Of a stretch of 50,168 nt of DNA, positions 39,937 to 48,908 are shown one piece after another (position 1 is the first letter of the stretch; each line of letters opens with the position of its first letter). Under the pieces are notes generated by a model that saw nothing but the letters and a program-made list of their open reading frames with translations, made no database searches and was not told where the DNA came from. This stretch comes from Actinomycetota bacterium (GTDB lineage: Bacteria; Actinomycetota; Geothermincolia; Geothermincolales; RBG-13-55-18): assembly GCA_040757835.1 (NCBI GenBank), contig JBFLWJ010000022.1, forward strand, positions 1 through 50,168, given 5' to 3'. The position numbers and the translations under genes were made by a program.

Positions 39937-41367
39937 TCAGGCGTTGCCCACGATGAGCGCCGCGATGGAGTGGGGAGGCAGGGCCAGCTCCAGCCCGGGG
40001 CCGCTCACCGCCAGTTCCCTCTTCTCGAGGCGCACCTCGCGGTCGTAAGGGGAAGCGGCGGTCAGCGCATTCAGCTTTGCCCACAGCACCGGCAGCCCGG
40101 AGACCTCCACCTCCACCGACACCTCCTCGCTCAGGTGCCGGTTTACCAGGAAGAGGGCCACCCGGTCCTTGCCCAGCGAAAGCGTCGCCGAGGCATCGAG
40201 ATAGGGCACCTTGTCCAGGGCCGGGATGAGCCCCAGGGGAGGGGTGCAGTAAGAGTCCGACTCCGCTTCCACCGGCACCAGGAACCTGCCGGCCTCCCGG
40301 GCGAAGAGGAGGAAGGGGTGGTAGATGGAGTTGAGCCTGACCCCGCTTTTATCGACGAGGATGAGGCCGAGGACGTTGACCAGTTGCGCGATGTTGGCCA
40401 TCTCCACGATGTGGGCGTTGCGGTGCAGCGCGTTGAGGATGCCCGCGACGGCCACGGCTTCCCGCATGGTGAAGACCGCGCGGTAGGTCTGGGTGGGCTT
40501 CCACCACAGGTTCCATTCGTCCAGGGCCAGGCGCAGGCGGGAACGGGGCCCCAGGGCAGCGCGCAGGGTGTCCTCCGTCCAGGATATGCGCCTCTCGATC
40601 TCGGCTCCCGCCCCCACCATGGCGTAATAGACCCCGTCGGGGTCCCGGCGCTGCCGCCGCAGGTAAGAGAGGTAGTGCTCGAAGCCGGGCACGTAGGCGT
40701 GGAAGGAGAGGAGGTCGGCCTCCTCCCCTACGGCGTCGAGCACGATGCGGTTCCATTCCGGCACGAAGCTGCCGTCGGTGCCCACCACCATGGTGCGGAC
40801 CTCCGGGTCGGCGTCCAGCATCGCCCTGCGGAACTCGAGGTAGCGCCGGGCGTATGCGGCGGGCTTGCAGTGGCCCAGGGCCCAGAACCCGTATTGCTCG
40901 TTCCCCACCCCCCACCACCGTACGCGCCCAGCGCAGTAGCGCGCCCAGTCCGCGGCTTCCCCGGGCGTCCCCGTGGCCAGGTTCACGTTGATCAGGGGCT
41001 CCGCTCCCACCTCGCGGCAGAGGTCGATGAACTCGTCGGTCCCGAAGGCATTGGGGTCCCGGGGGCCCATGAGGGGACCGAAGCGCCGCCAGTAGCGGTT
41101 GGGCCTGACCGGCCTTGAGGCGGGGGGGCCGATGCCGTCCTTCCAGTGATAGCCGTCGGCGAAGAGCCCGCCGGGCCAGCGGATCACGGTAGGGTGCAGC
41201 GCCGTAAGCGCTTCCCTGACTTCCGGGTGTACCTCCCACCCCGAGCCCCCGAGGCGGAGCAGGCCGCCGTAGATGCACTTGCCCAGGTTCTCGATGAAAT
41301 GTCCGTAGAGCAGCGGGCTTATTACCTGCTGCGCCTCGCCCGCTTTCAGCGTCACCCTGGCCTTCAT
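39937..41367 (-). CDS. GH51 alpha-L-arabinofuranosidase-like glycosidase
   Basis: A 476-residue enzyme expected to remove terminal alpha-L-arabinofuranosyl groups. There is no signal peptide, so it is cytoplasmic. Family marks are YGHFIENLGKCIYGGL (21-36), VIRWPGGLFADGYHWKDGIG (61-80), the acid/base E157 in WWGVGNEQYG and the nucleophile E284 in LALDEWNLWW. The C-terminal beta domain ends with LELALPPHSIAALIVG. Length is normal for GH51. It has no sugar transporter or other glycosidase beside it. The start is the ATG at 41367 with a moderate GGGGG-rich site. Confidence 0.93.
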   Translation of the reverse strand: MKARVTLKAGEAQQVISPLLYGHFIENLGKCIYGGLLRLGGSGWEVHPEVREALTALHPTVIRWPGGLFADGYHWKDGIGPPASRPVRPNRYWRRFGPLMGPRDPNAFGTDEFIDLCREVGAEPLINVNLATGTPGEAADWARYCAGRVRWWGVGNEQYGFWALGHCKPAAYARRYLEFRRAMLDADPEVRTMVVGTDGSFVPEWNRIVLDAVGEEADLLSFHAYVPGFEHYLSYLRRQRRDPDGVYYAMVGAGAEIERRISWTEDTLRAALGPRSRLRLALDEWNLWWKPTQTYRAVFTMREAVAVAGILNALHRNAHIVEMANIAQLVNVLGLILVDKSGVRLNSIYHPFLLFAREAGRFLVPVEAESDSYCTPPLGLIPALDKVPYLDASATLSLGKDRVALFLVNRHLSEEVSVEVEVSGLPVLWAKLNALTAASPYDREVRLEKRELAVSGPGLELALPPHSIAALIVGNA

Positions 41368-41451
41368 CCTTATCCCCCCTCACTCCTCTGGGACGAGGTC
41401 CGGTCGGCCGGCGGAGAAGCGGCCGCGCCGTCTTGCGAAAGCGATGGGCGC

Positions 41452-42051
41452 TCAGTAGTTGAGGGCGCGGAAGACCAGCAGCCCCAGGTTCTCGGTGACC
41501 GCCTCGTTGTCGCCCTCGATGAAGCCGGCCTGGCGGCCGTAATCGGTCAGTCCCACCAGGGTCACGAGGATCTGTGACGCCAGGCGGGAGTCCAGGCCTT
41601 CGCACTTCCCGGCCTCCTGCATCTGCCGGATCTTGCTCTCGAGGATCCCCGAGAAGACGCGGTGGAAGTCGTTGTAGACGTCGCTGAAGACCGCGCTCTC
41701 CAGGGCCGCCTCGATGTAGACGTTGTTGAGGTCGCCGTGACGGCTGAAGATGTCGCTGATGCCCTGCAGCAGGATGCGGATGGCGTCGTAGTCGTCGAAG
41801 GCGATGCGCTCCATGAGCACGCGCGAGGACTCGCCCAGGCGTTCCAGCTCGCGGATGAGTTCACCCAGGATGGCCATGAGCACGTCGTCCTTGCTCTTGA
41901 AGTAGTCGTAGAAGGTGCCGTGGCCGCACCCCGCCCGCTCGATGATGTCCACCACCTTGGTGCGGTGGTAGCCCTTCTCCACGAAGACCTCGCGGGCGGC
42001 GATGGTCAGCTTGTCCCGGGTGATGTCGGATTTGCTCCGCTTCACCGTCAT
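41452..42051 (-). CDS. TetR family regulator, divergent from acyl-CoA synthetase
   Basis: A 199-residue TetR protein. The helix-turn-helix is at residues ~12-58 (REVFVEKGYHRTKVVDIIER, then AGCGHGTFYDYFKSKDDVL). A helical ligand domain follows, with no Cys pair or metal motif. The ATG at 42051 is chosen because the frame beyond it overlaps the divergent promoter region. It faces the acyl-CoA synthetase gene at 42248, which it probably controls through the inverted repeat at 42094-42122. Confidence 0.9.
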   Translation of the reverse strand: MTVKRSKSDITRDKLTIAAREVFVEKGYHRTKVVDIIERAGCGHGTFYDYFKSKDDVLMAILGELIRELERLGESSRVLMERIAFDDYDAIRILLQGISDIFSRHGDLNNVYIEAALESAVFSDVYNDFHRVFSGILESKIRQMQEAGKCEGLDSRLASQILVTLVGLTDYGRQAGFIEGDNEAVTENLGLLVFRALNY

Positions 42052-42093
42052 CTGCTCTACCTTTCTCCGGCTCCGTGCAGAAAAAGCCCGCCC

Positions 42094-42122
42094 ATTGGTT
42101 CGACTTGATGTCGATTCCCAAT
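42094..42122. promoter_or_regulatory. Operator-like inverted repeat in the divergent gap
   Basis: ATTGG-tt-CGAC (42094-42104) and GTCG-attc-CCAAT (42110-42122) form an imperfect inverted repeat around TTGAT, with TCGAC/GTCGA at its core. It lies 43 bases from the TetR start and 126 bases from the synthetase start. Confidence 0.5.
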
Positions 42123-42247
42123 ATAGCACAATAAGGCGGCGCAGGTGGACCGCGGGCCGCGCCCGGTTTGACATGGTGTCGGCTGAAGGTAAAATTAGTA
42201 GCGGACAACTCCGGCATAATTGTTCACAAGGCAGGAAGGGGATCGGG

Positions 42248-43891
42248 ATGGCACTCTTACCGGATAAATTCAAGCTTGTGCTGCAGAGGGACCTGACCCT
42301 GGGCAACTTCCACGACCGCATGGCGGAGCTGCGGGGGGACCAGGCCTTCAGCACCCTGCACGAACCGCTGCGCTACCAGGAATTCCCAGTCAAGCACATG
42401 TCCTACCGGGACGCCGCGCGTTTCGTGGAGAAGGTCTCCTCCGCCCTGCGGGACCTGGGGGTGCGCCCGGGCGAACGGGTGGGCATCTCCACCGGCAACA
42501 ACGGCGACCTCCCCCTATCCATCTTCGCCATCACCCGCGCCGGCGCCATCGCCGTGCCCATGAACTACATGCTCAAGGGCAGGGAGATGCGCTACATCAT
42601 GGAGAACTGCGGCGCCGAGCGCATCATCGTCGACCGGGAGGTCTTCCAGGGCAACATCGGGAGCAAGGACGAGATCCCCAGCATCAAGCAGTGGATCATG
42701 GCCGGCCCGCGTGAAGAGACCATGGACGGCTTCGATTCCCTGGACGAGGCCATGAGCGCGGCGGGGGACTGGGAAGGGGTCAGGCTCGACCCGGACCAGG
42801 AGGTGGCCATCTTCTATACCTCGGGGACCACCGGCTTTCCCAAGGGCGCGGTTATGACCTCGCGCTGCCTGCTCACCGCGCAGAAGATAGGCGCCGCCGT
42901 CATCCCGGTGGGTCCCAGCTTCACCGGGCTCTTCTGCCTGCCGGCGGCCCACGTCATGGGCTTCGGCTGCTACATCATCGGCGCCTGCGTGGGGCTGAAG
43001 GCCTACTACATGCGCCACTTCGAGCCCCGCGCCGTCCTCGAGGCCATGCAGAGGGAGAAGGTCGGGCTCTTCGTGGGTGTGCCCGCCATGTACGCCATGA
43101 TGCTCGCCGAGGGGATAGACAAATACGACCTCTCGACCCTGAAGATGTTCGGCAGCGCCGCCGACGCCATGCCCGAGGAGTACGCGGAGGCCTTCCGCGC
43201 CAAGGGAAAACTGTTCAAGCTGGGGCCCTACCAGCCCAAGGCCTTCTTCACCGAGGTCTACGGTATGGTGGAGCTGGCGGGCATCGCCACTTTGAAGATC
43301 GCCATCATGGGGCTGAAATATCCCCGCGGGTGCGTGGGGTGGCCGCTGCCGCCCGTGCGCGTGCGCATCATCGACGAGGACGGCAGGAAGGTCCCCGCTG
43401 GCGAGGTGGGCGAGGTGGCGGTGGCCGGGCCCGGCATCACCAAGGGCTACTGGGGCAATCCCGAGGCCACTTCCGAGCTCATCGTGGACGGCTGGCTGCG
43501 CACCGGGGACATGGGGCGCAAGGACAAGTGGGGCCGCCTCTTCTTCGTGGACCGCGTGAAGGACGTCATCAAGTGCGGCGGCTACTCGGTCTTCTCGGTG
43601 GAGGTTGAGCAGGAGGTGCTCAACCACCCCGACGTCGCGGACGCCGCGGTGGTGGGCATACCGCACCCCCTGAAGAAGCAGGTCCCCCTGGCCGTGGTCA
43701 CCCTCAGGCCGGGCGCGCAGGCCGGCGAGGACGACATCCTGGCCTGGTGCAAGGAGAACATCGCGCTCTATAAGAGCCCCCGGGCCGTGCGCATCATAAG
43801 GCCGGAGGAGATGCCCTACGGCATGACCCTGAAGGTGCGCAAGCTGGAGCTGCGCGACCGCTTCGCGGACCTCTTCACCGGCGAAGCCTGA
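42248..43891 (+). CDS. AMP-forming acyl-CoA synthetase (fatty acid-CoA ligase family)
   Basis: A 547-residue adenylate-forming ligase that activates a carboxylic acid to its CoA thioester. The P-loop is FYTSGTTGFPKGAVM (about 189-203). Further marks are FFTEVYGMVELAGIA, DGWLRTGDMGRKDKWGRLFF, VDRVKDVIKCGGYSVFSVEV and the C-terminal catalytic Lys region GMTLKVRKLELRD. AGGAAGGGGATC precedes the ATG. It could feed acyl-CoA into the dehydrogenase pathways elsewhere in the window. The substrate class cannot be told; the sequence fits medium- to long-chain or aromatic acids. Confidence 0.93.
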   Translation: MALLPDKFKLVLQRDLTLGNFHDRMAELRGDQAFSTLHEPLRYQEFPVKHMSYRDAARFVEKVSSALRDLGVRPGERVGISTGNNGDLPLSIFAITRAGAIAVPMNYMLKGREMRYIMENCGAERIIVDREVFQGNIGSKDEIPSIKQWIMAGPREETMDGFDSLDEAMSAAGDWEGVRLDPDQEVAIFYTSGTTGFPKGAVMTSRCLLTAQKIGAAVIPVGPSFTGLFCLPAAHVMGFGCYIIGACVGLKAYYMRHFEPRAVLEAMQREKVGLFVGVPAMYAMMLAEGIDKYDLSTLKMFGSAADAMPEEYAEAFRAKGKLFKLGPYQPKAFFTEVYGMVELAGIATLKIAIMGLKYPRGCVGWPLPPVRVRIIDEDGRKVPAGEVGEVAVAGPGITKGYWGNPEATSELIVDGWLRTGDMGRKDKWGRLFFVDRVKDVIKCGGYSVFSVEVEQEVLNHPDVADAAVVGIPHPLKKQVPLAVVTLRPGAQAGEDDILAWCKENIALYKSPRAVRIIRPEEMPYGMTLKVRKLELRDRFADLFTGEA

Positions 43892-43931
43892 TCACCCGCG
43901 CTGCGGCCTTTCCCAATAGGGTGGGGTCTAC

Positions 43932-43954
43932 GTTTCACGCCGCAGGCGTGAAAC
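43932..43954. terminator. Hairpin after the acyl-CoA synthetase gene
   Basis: GTTTCACGCC (43932-43941) and GGCGTGAAAC (43945-43954) pair perfectly over GCA. It lies 40 bases after the stop, in a 318-base gap between convergent genes that shows no open reading frame of interest. Confidence 0.5.
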
Positions 43955-44053
43955 CGGAAGGCTGGGGTACGCGCGCCAGCCCCGACGGCCAGGGCGTGCG
44001 TATGCCATCTTAGGGGGAGGACTGTAGCTCGATCGGGCGTTTCCCATATAAAA

Positions 44054-44086
44054 GCCTGCGCGGGGAATCCGGCGACAGGCGCAGGC
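44054..44086. terminator. Hairpin between the synthetase and dinG genes
   Basis: GCCTGCGC (44054-44061) and GCGCAGGC (44079-44086) pair over a 17-base loop. On the minus strand it lies 124 bases after the helicase stop. A role in termination is only a guess. Confidence 0.3.
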
Positions 44087-44209
44087 GGGCGGGAAAACAA
44101 CATGAAATGCCTGGCTGGAATTGCGACTACGACCAGCCTTGTCGCCGGGCCGGACCATTGTTCTTGGTGCGAGGACCGTTACCGCCGGTTCTCGGTGGTA
44201 TTGAAGGGC

Positions 44210-47095
44210 TCAGAAGCAGGAACGGATGGAGTCGCCCAGTTCCTCGCGGCGCACCACCTCTACGCGCAGGCCGTCGGGGAGGGCGGCATGGAAGAGACGC
44301 GCATAAGAGCGGGTGAGAAAGCGCGGGTCCAGCACCACGATGATCCCCTGGTCCGTGGAGCGCCGCACCAGCCTGCCGATGCCCTGCCGGAAGAGGGTCA
44401 CAGCCAGGGGCAGGTAATACGAGCCCCAACCGCCGCTGCCCTCGCGGTCGTGGTGCTCGACGCGCCCCGCCACCACCGGGTCCCGCGGGTGGCGGAAGGG
44501 AAGTTTGACCATTATCACCGCTGAGAGTGATTCCCCCGGCACGTCCACTCCTTCCCAGAAGGCCTCGGTGGCCAGGAGCACGGAATCACGGTCGGCGCGG
44601 AACCTCTCCAACAGCAGCGCGTTGGGCATGCCGCGCTGCTGGCGCAGGCAGCAGATGCCCTGTTCCTCCAGGCGGGGCCGCAGCTCGGAATAGAGGAACT
44701 CCACCTGCTGGTGCGAGGTGAGCAGCACCAGGGCCTTGCCACCGGTGGCCAGCACCGTCTCCTCCACCACGCCGCTCACCCTCTGCATGTAGCGGCGGAA
44801 ACCCTCCCCCGCCGCCCTGGGCTCGGGCAGGTCGGTGACTGCGAAGAGGCGCACCTGGCAGGAGTAGTCGAAGGGCGAGTCCAGGGCGAGCAGACGCGTA
44901 TCCCTGCCGGATTCCTCCAGCGTGTCCAGCCCCGTGCGCCGCAGGAAGAACGCGAAACCTCCCCGCTCGCCCGGCACGCACAGCGAGGCGGAAGTGCACA
45001 CGCACGACCGCAGGGGCGCGAAGAGCAGGGACGAGAGTTCCTCGCTCACGCTCACCGGGGCGCTGATGAGGGCCATGGAGATGGGCGCGGAGGACCGCGC
45101 GCGCGGCCGCGCGCGCTCGATCCAGCGCAGGTGACGGGGGAAGTCCTCGTCCACCGGCTCGCGCAGGAAGACCGCCAGGCCGGCAGCCTCCTCCCCGGCC
45201 CGCATGGAGAGGGCCTCCGCCCTGCGCGCAGCGTGCAGGGCCTCCTCGTCGCCCTTACCCTCAAGCGCCAGGGCCTTCTCCGCCAGGGCGGGAAAGAGTT
45301 CCGCGAGGCGGGAGAGGTCCGCCGCCAGGTCCAGGCCGGCGGCGCGCGCCGGGTCCCATGCCGGGTGCGTGAGCAGGCCCGGCTCCACGCGCACCTTCGT
45401 CCCCTCGGGCCGCATCCCCGCGCCTCCGGGCAGCATCGAGGCGATGGGGCCCAGGCAGAGGTCCTCCGCCCGGGAGCGGCACCTGTCCGCGAGTTCGTAT
45501 GACTCGGAGAGCATGGCCTGTCCCTCCGGGTCCAGCGGCAGGGTCCCCCAGCGCGTCAACAGCCCGTTGCGGCCGGAGATGTCCTCCATGGTCCGCAGGC
45601 ACGCCTCCAGGGAGAAGGAGAGGCTGAAGGCGTCCGTGGCCACGTCCTCCAGGTGGTGCGCCTCGTCCAGCACCAGAGTATGGTGGTCTGGAAGGACGAG
45701 ATTGGCGGGCCCTTCAGCGGCCTCGCACACCTGCGAGAGGAGCAGGGCGTGGTTGACCACCACCACTTCGCTCGCCGCGGCCCGCGCCCGCGCCTTCTCT
45801 ACCCAGCAGCGCCTGAACCAGGGGCAGTGGGAGCGCAGGCAGTCCTCGGAGCTTGACGCCAGTTCCTGCACGAGCTCGGCAAGGAGGAACCGCAGGCCCA
45901 GGGAGATCTCCTCCAGGTCCCCGGAGGGGGTGCGCGACAGCCACGACACCAGGAAAGCGTAGGACTCGGCCGGGGCCTGCTCGCCGAAGTGGAGCACCGG
46001 TTCCCCGCGCGCGAGCAGCCCGCACCACTCGACCCACTTACGCACGCAGAGGTAGTTGCCCCTTCCTTTCAACAGGGCGAAATCGAAGCTGCCCAGGGCC
46101 CGTGAGAGGGTGGGCAGGTCGTTGTGGAAGAGCTGCTCCTGCAGGTTGCGGGTGTAGGTGGAGACCACCAGGGGCTCGCCGCTGGCACGGGCGTGCAGGA
46201 CCCCGGGGACCAGGTAGGCCAGGGACTTGCCCACCCCGGTGCCCGCCTCGACCACCAGGCAGGCGGACTCGTTCAGAGCCGAGGCCACCGCTTCGACCAT
46301 TGCATCCTGCTGGGGACGGGACTCATGGTCGGGAAGGAGTCCCGACAGGGGACCGCCGGGCGCGAAGAGCGAGACGGCGTGGTGCGGGTCGATGCCGCCC
46401 CCCTCTCCCGCGGCGTCCTCGTCGGACCGGTCCGGAACCGCTCCGCCCCGCACCTCTTCGTCCACGCACGGGAGCCTGTCGGCGAGGTCGGGGAATGGGG
46501 TGCGGCCGCCGCTTCCCGGCAGGAAACCCTCCCAAGGGCTGCCGGCCTCCGCCAATGCGCCGGCAACAGCGGAGCGCAGTCGCCTCGGCGCCTCCTCCCA
46601 GGACCGGCGCAGCTCGGCGAGCAGGCGCAGGAGCAGGCGGGCGTCCCCCAGGGCGTTATGGGATGGTTCCTCGCCCAGCAGGGCTGATGCCAGGGCGGCG
46701 AGGGAATGATCGCGCAGGTAGGGGGAGACGATCCAGGCCAGTTCAAGGGTGTCCAGGACCGGTCCGGCGGGGAGGGCCCCGAAGCGCTCCAGGACCGCGG
46801 CCTTCATTGCCTTCCCCTCGTGCGCGAGGACCCTACTGCGGCCGAGGAAGTCGCGCAGGCGAGACAGGGCTTCGTGCGGTCCCTCGCCGTCGTGGTAGTC
46901 CGCCGCGCTCCTGCCGCTCCGCTCGCACACGGACGCCGGCACGGTCACTCCCGCATCTATGAGAACGTGAAAGCTGTCGGCCTCCGCACCGCCGCGCACC
47001 CGGATGGCCGCCACCTCCACCGGCATGGCGGTCTCGGGGTCGGGGCCGGTGGTCGCCATCTCCAGGACGCAGTAGCCGTCGCTCCAGTCCTTCAA
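44210..47095 (-). CDS. DinG/XPD-type helicase with N-terminal decayed exonuclease domain
   Basis: A 961-residue fusion. Residues 1-165 resemble a DnaQ-type DEDDh exonuclease, but the first acidic motif (DxETTG) reads EMATTG (12-17) and the AHNxxFD motif reads AHEGKAM, while HNALGDA (146-152) is kept. The nuclease is therefore probably inactive. The helicase has Walker A EAGTGVGKS (283-291), the four Fe-S Cys (NYLCVRKWVEWC, CLRSHCPWFRRC), Walker B LVLDEAHHLE and motif VI QGIGRLVRRSTDQG. It should unwind DNA 5'-3' in repair or R-loop/D-loop removal. The start is TTG with GGAGG seven bases away. Single gene. Confidence 0.9.
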   Translation of the reverse strand: MKDWSDGYCVLEMATTGPDPETAMPVEVAAIRVRGGAEADSFHVLIDAGVTVPASVCERSGRSAADYHDGEGPHEALSRLRDFLGRSRVLAHEGKAMKAAVLERFGALPAGPVLDTLELAWIVSPYLRDHSLAALASALLGEEPSHNALGDARLLLRLLAELRRSWEEAPRRLRSAVAGALAEAGSPWEGFLPGSGGRTPFPDLADRLPCVDEEVRGGAVPDRSDEDAAGEGGGIDPHHAVSLFAPGGPLSGLLPDHESRPQQDAMVEAVASALNESACLVVEAGTGVGKSLAYLVPGVLHARASGEPLVVSTYTRNLQEQLFHNDLPTLSRALGSFDFALLKGRGNYLCVRKWVEWCGLLARGEPVLHFGEQAPAESYAFLVSWLSRTPSGDLEEISLGLRFLLAELVQELASSSEDCLRSHCPWFRRCWVEKARARAAASEVVVVNHALLLSQVCEAAEGPANLVLPDHHTLVLDEAHHLEDVATDAFSLSFSLEACLRTMEDISGRNGLLTRWGTLPLDPEGQAMLSESYELADRCRSRAEDLCLGPIASMLPGGAGMRPEGTKVRVEPGLLTHPAWDPARAAGLDLAADLSRLAELFPALAEKALALEGKGDEEALHAARRAEALSMRAGEEAAGLAVFLREPVDEDFPRHLRWIERARPRARSSAPISMALISAPVSVSEELSSLLFAPLRSCVCTSASLCVPGERGGFAFFLRRTGLDTLEESGRDTRLLALDSPFDYSCQVRLFAVTDLPEPRAAGEGFRRYMQRVSGVVEETVLATGGKALVLLTSHQQVEFLYSELRPRLEEQGICCLRQQRGMPNALLLERFRADRDSVLLATEAFWEGVDVPGESLSAVIMVKLPFRHPRDPVVAGRVEHHDREGSGGWGSYYLPLAVTLFRQGIGRLVRRSTDQGIIVVLDPRFLTRSYARLFHAALPDGLRVEVVRREELGDSIRSCF

Positions 47096-47460
47096 AACAG
47101 GCCTCCGGGGCGCACGAAATCAGGCGGTCGGATATACCATGCTGATTCTACAACGGAGTGATGACGCCTGAGCATTGGCCCTGGTATATCGGGTTTGTTA
47201 TGGTGTTTGGGAACCTATATGGATCTAACAAGATCCCCCCGTACCGGCGACTGGGGCCAGTATTAATGCCGGCCACGCTCTACGGGGAAAGGGTAGAGCG
47301 GGGCGGAAGGGACTGTGGGTAACGGCACGGCCGTGGTTTTGCGGGGGCGAGGCGTGGGTATATAGGACATAAATTGCTTGCTTTGCGTTGGGATAAGACG
47401 TTGGGCAGGTCCCGCGCGAGCGGCCGCCGCTGCTCGAGGTTAAGCCAGGAGGTTGCCGTC
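47096..47460. other. Intergenic region with small hairpins, no gene seen
   Basis: 365 bases between divergent genes. CGCTCTAC (47276-47283) pairs with GTAGAGCG (47293-47300), and GGATCT-aaca-AGATCC lies at 47221-47236. AT-rich patches near 47170-47270 and 47355-47385 may hold promoters, but no box pair is convincing. No tRNA-like fold or ORF with family features is visible. Confidence 0.5.
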
Positions 47461-48879
47461 ATGTCCGAGATACCATGGATGTCGGGCCTGGAGCTGATCA
47501 CCGCTTACGAAAAGGGCGAACTGTCGCCCAGGGAGGCCATCAGGGAACTGGGGGACCGCATCGACCGCGTCAATCCGCTCATCAACGCCTTCGTCACCCT
47601 GCTGCCCGAGGCGGCGGAGGAGGCAGCGAAGAAGTCGGAGGAAGCCTATCGGCAGGGCAAGGCCAGGCCCCTGGAGGGGGTTCCCGTGGCCATCAAGGAC
47701 AACATCCACTCCAAGGGGGTCAGGACCACCTACGGCTCGAAGCTCTACGAGGACTTCGTGCCCGACGAGGACGCGGTGCTGCTGGAGAGGCTCAAGGAGG
47801 CGGGGGCGATCATCCTGGGCAAGACCAACATGCCGGAGTTCGGCGTCATCGGCATCACCGAGAACCCCCTCTTCGGGAGGACTGCCAATCCCTGGGACAC
47901 CGGCAAGCACTGCGGGGGGTCCAGCGGCGGCTCCGCTGCGGCGGTGGCGGCCGGGCTCTGCCCCGTGGCCATGGGTAACGATGCGGGGGGCTCCATCCGC
48001 ATTCCCGCGGCGCTGTGCGGGGTCTTCGGGATCAAGCCCAACATCGGCAGGGTCCCGTGGTACCCGCACCTTCCCGGCTTCGACCTGCTGGAGCACGAGG
48101 GCCCCCTCAGCCGTACCGTGGCGGACTCCGCCCTCGTGCTGGACGTGATCTCCGGGCCCGACCGGCGAGACTTCTCGTCCCTCCCCGCCTATCCGGGCAG
48201 TTTCCTGGATGAGATGAGGGAGGACGTTAAAGGCCTGCGCATCGCCTACAGCCCTGACCTCGGCGTAGCCGCAGCCGTGGACCGCGAAGTAGCTGCCCTC
48301 GCCAGGGAAGCGGCCTTCGCCTTCGCCGACCTGGGCTGCAGTGTCGAGGAGATCGATGCGGCTCTCCCATCCACTTCGGAGGCGGATTTCATTGCCCTGA
48401 CCATCTGCGAGATGGTGGCCGCAAACGAGGAGAGGCTCGAGGAATACAAGGCCGTGGCCTACCCTCTATACCTGCCGTTCCTGGACCTCGCGGCGGTCTT
48501 TTCCAGTAAAGACATTGTGAGGATCCTCAATCACCGCTACGCACTATGGGAAGCGGTGAGGAAGATATTCGACCGCTACGACCTGCTCCTGACCCCCACC
48601 ACCGCCGCACCCGCCTTCGATCATGCCGACATCGGACCCCTCGGCCCGCCCGATGTCGAGGGGGTGGAGGTAGGGCCCGCCGGATGGGTCCCGTTCACCA
48701 TGCACTTCAACATGACCGGACAGCCCGCCGCCTCCGTCCCGTGCGGTTTCAATTCTCAAGGCCTGCCGGTGGGCCTGCAGATCGTCGGGGACCGCTTCCA
48801 GGAAGCGGTGGTGCTGCGCGCGTCGGCGGCCCTGGAGAGGGCCCGCCCCTGGAGCCAGGCCAGGCCTGCGGTGGATTAG
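47461..48879 (+). CDS. Amidase signature family hydrolase
   Basis: A 472-residue amidase. The catalytic Ser-cisSer-Lys triad is K79 (PVAIKDNI), S154 (CGGSSGGSAAAVAAG) and S178 (GNDAGGSIRIPAA). Other marks are GVPVAIKDNIHSKG and the C-terminal QPAASVPCGFNSQGLPVGLQ. It is not GatA by context, since gatB and gatC are absent and the C-terminal half differs, so it probably hydrolyses a small amide. The ATG at 47461 follows AGGAGGTTG; the frame from 47374 lacks a site. An enolase-superfamily gene starts 29 bases after its stop, forming an operon. Confidence 0.92.
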   Translation: MSEIPWMSGLELITAYEKGELSPREAIRELGDRIDRVNPLINAFVTLLPEAAEEAAKKSEEAYRQGKARPLEGVPVAIKDNIHSKGVRTTYGSKLYEDFVPDEDAVLLERLKEAGAIILGKTNMPEFGVIGITENPLFGRTANPWDTGKHCGGSSGGSAAAVAAGLCPVAMGNDAGGSIRIPAALCGVFGIKPNIGRVPWYPHLPGFDLLEHEGPLSRTVADSALVLDVISGPDRRDFSSLPAYPGSFLDEMREDVKGLRIAYSPDLGVAAAVDREVAALAREAAFAFADLGCSVEEIDAALPSTSEADFIALTICEMVAANEERLEEYKAVAYPLYLPFLDLAAVFSSKDIVRILNHRYALWEAVRKIFDRYDLLLTPTTAAPAFDHADIGPLGPPDVEGVEVGPAGWVPFTMHFNMTGQPAASVPCGFNSQGLPVGLQIVGDRFQEAVVLRASAALERARPWSQARPAVD

Positions 48880-48908
48880 AAGGCAAGGACGAAGCAAGGA
48901 GGATCAGG

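Noticed and set aside
44000..44090. tRNA-like or riboswitch-like fragment (GTAGCTCGATCGG; GCAGGCGGG)
   Set aside because: No cloverleaf or B12-box context can be built; only a simple hairpin at 44054-44086 remains.
43892..44209. Possible small gene on the plus strand starting near 44102
   Set aside because: The frame runs into the helicase gene on the other strand and shows no family pattern or ribosome site.
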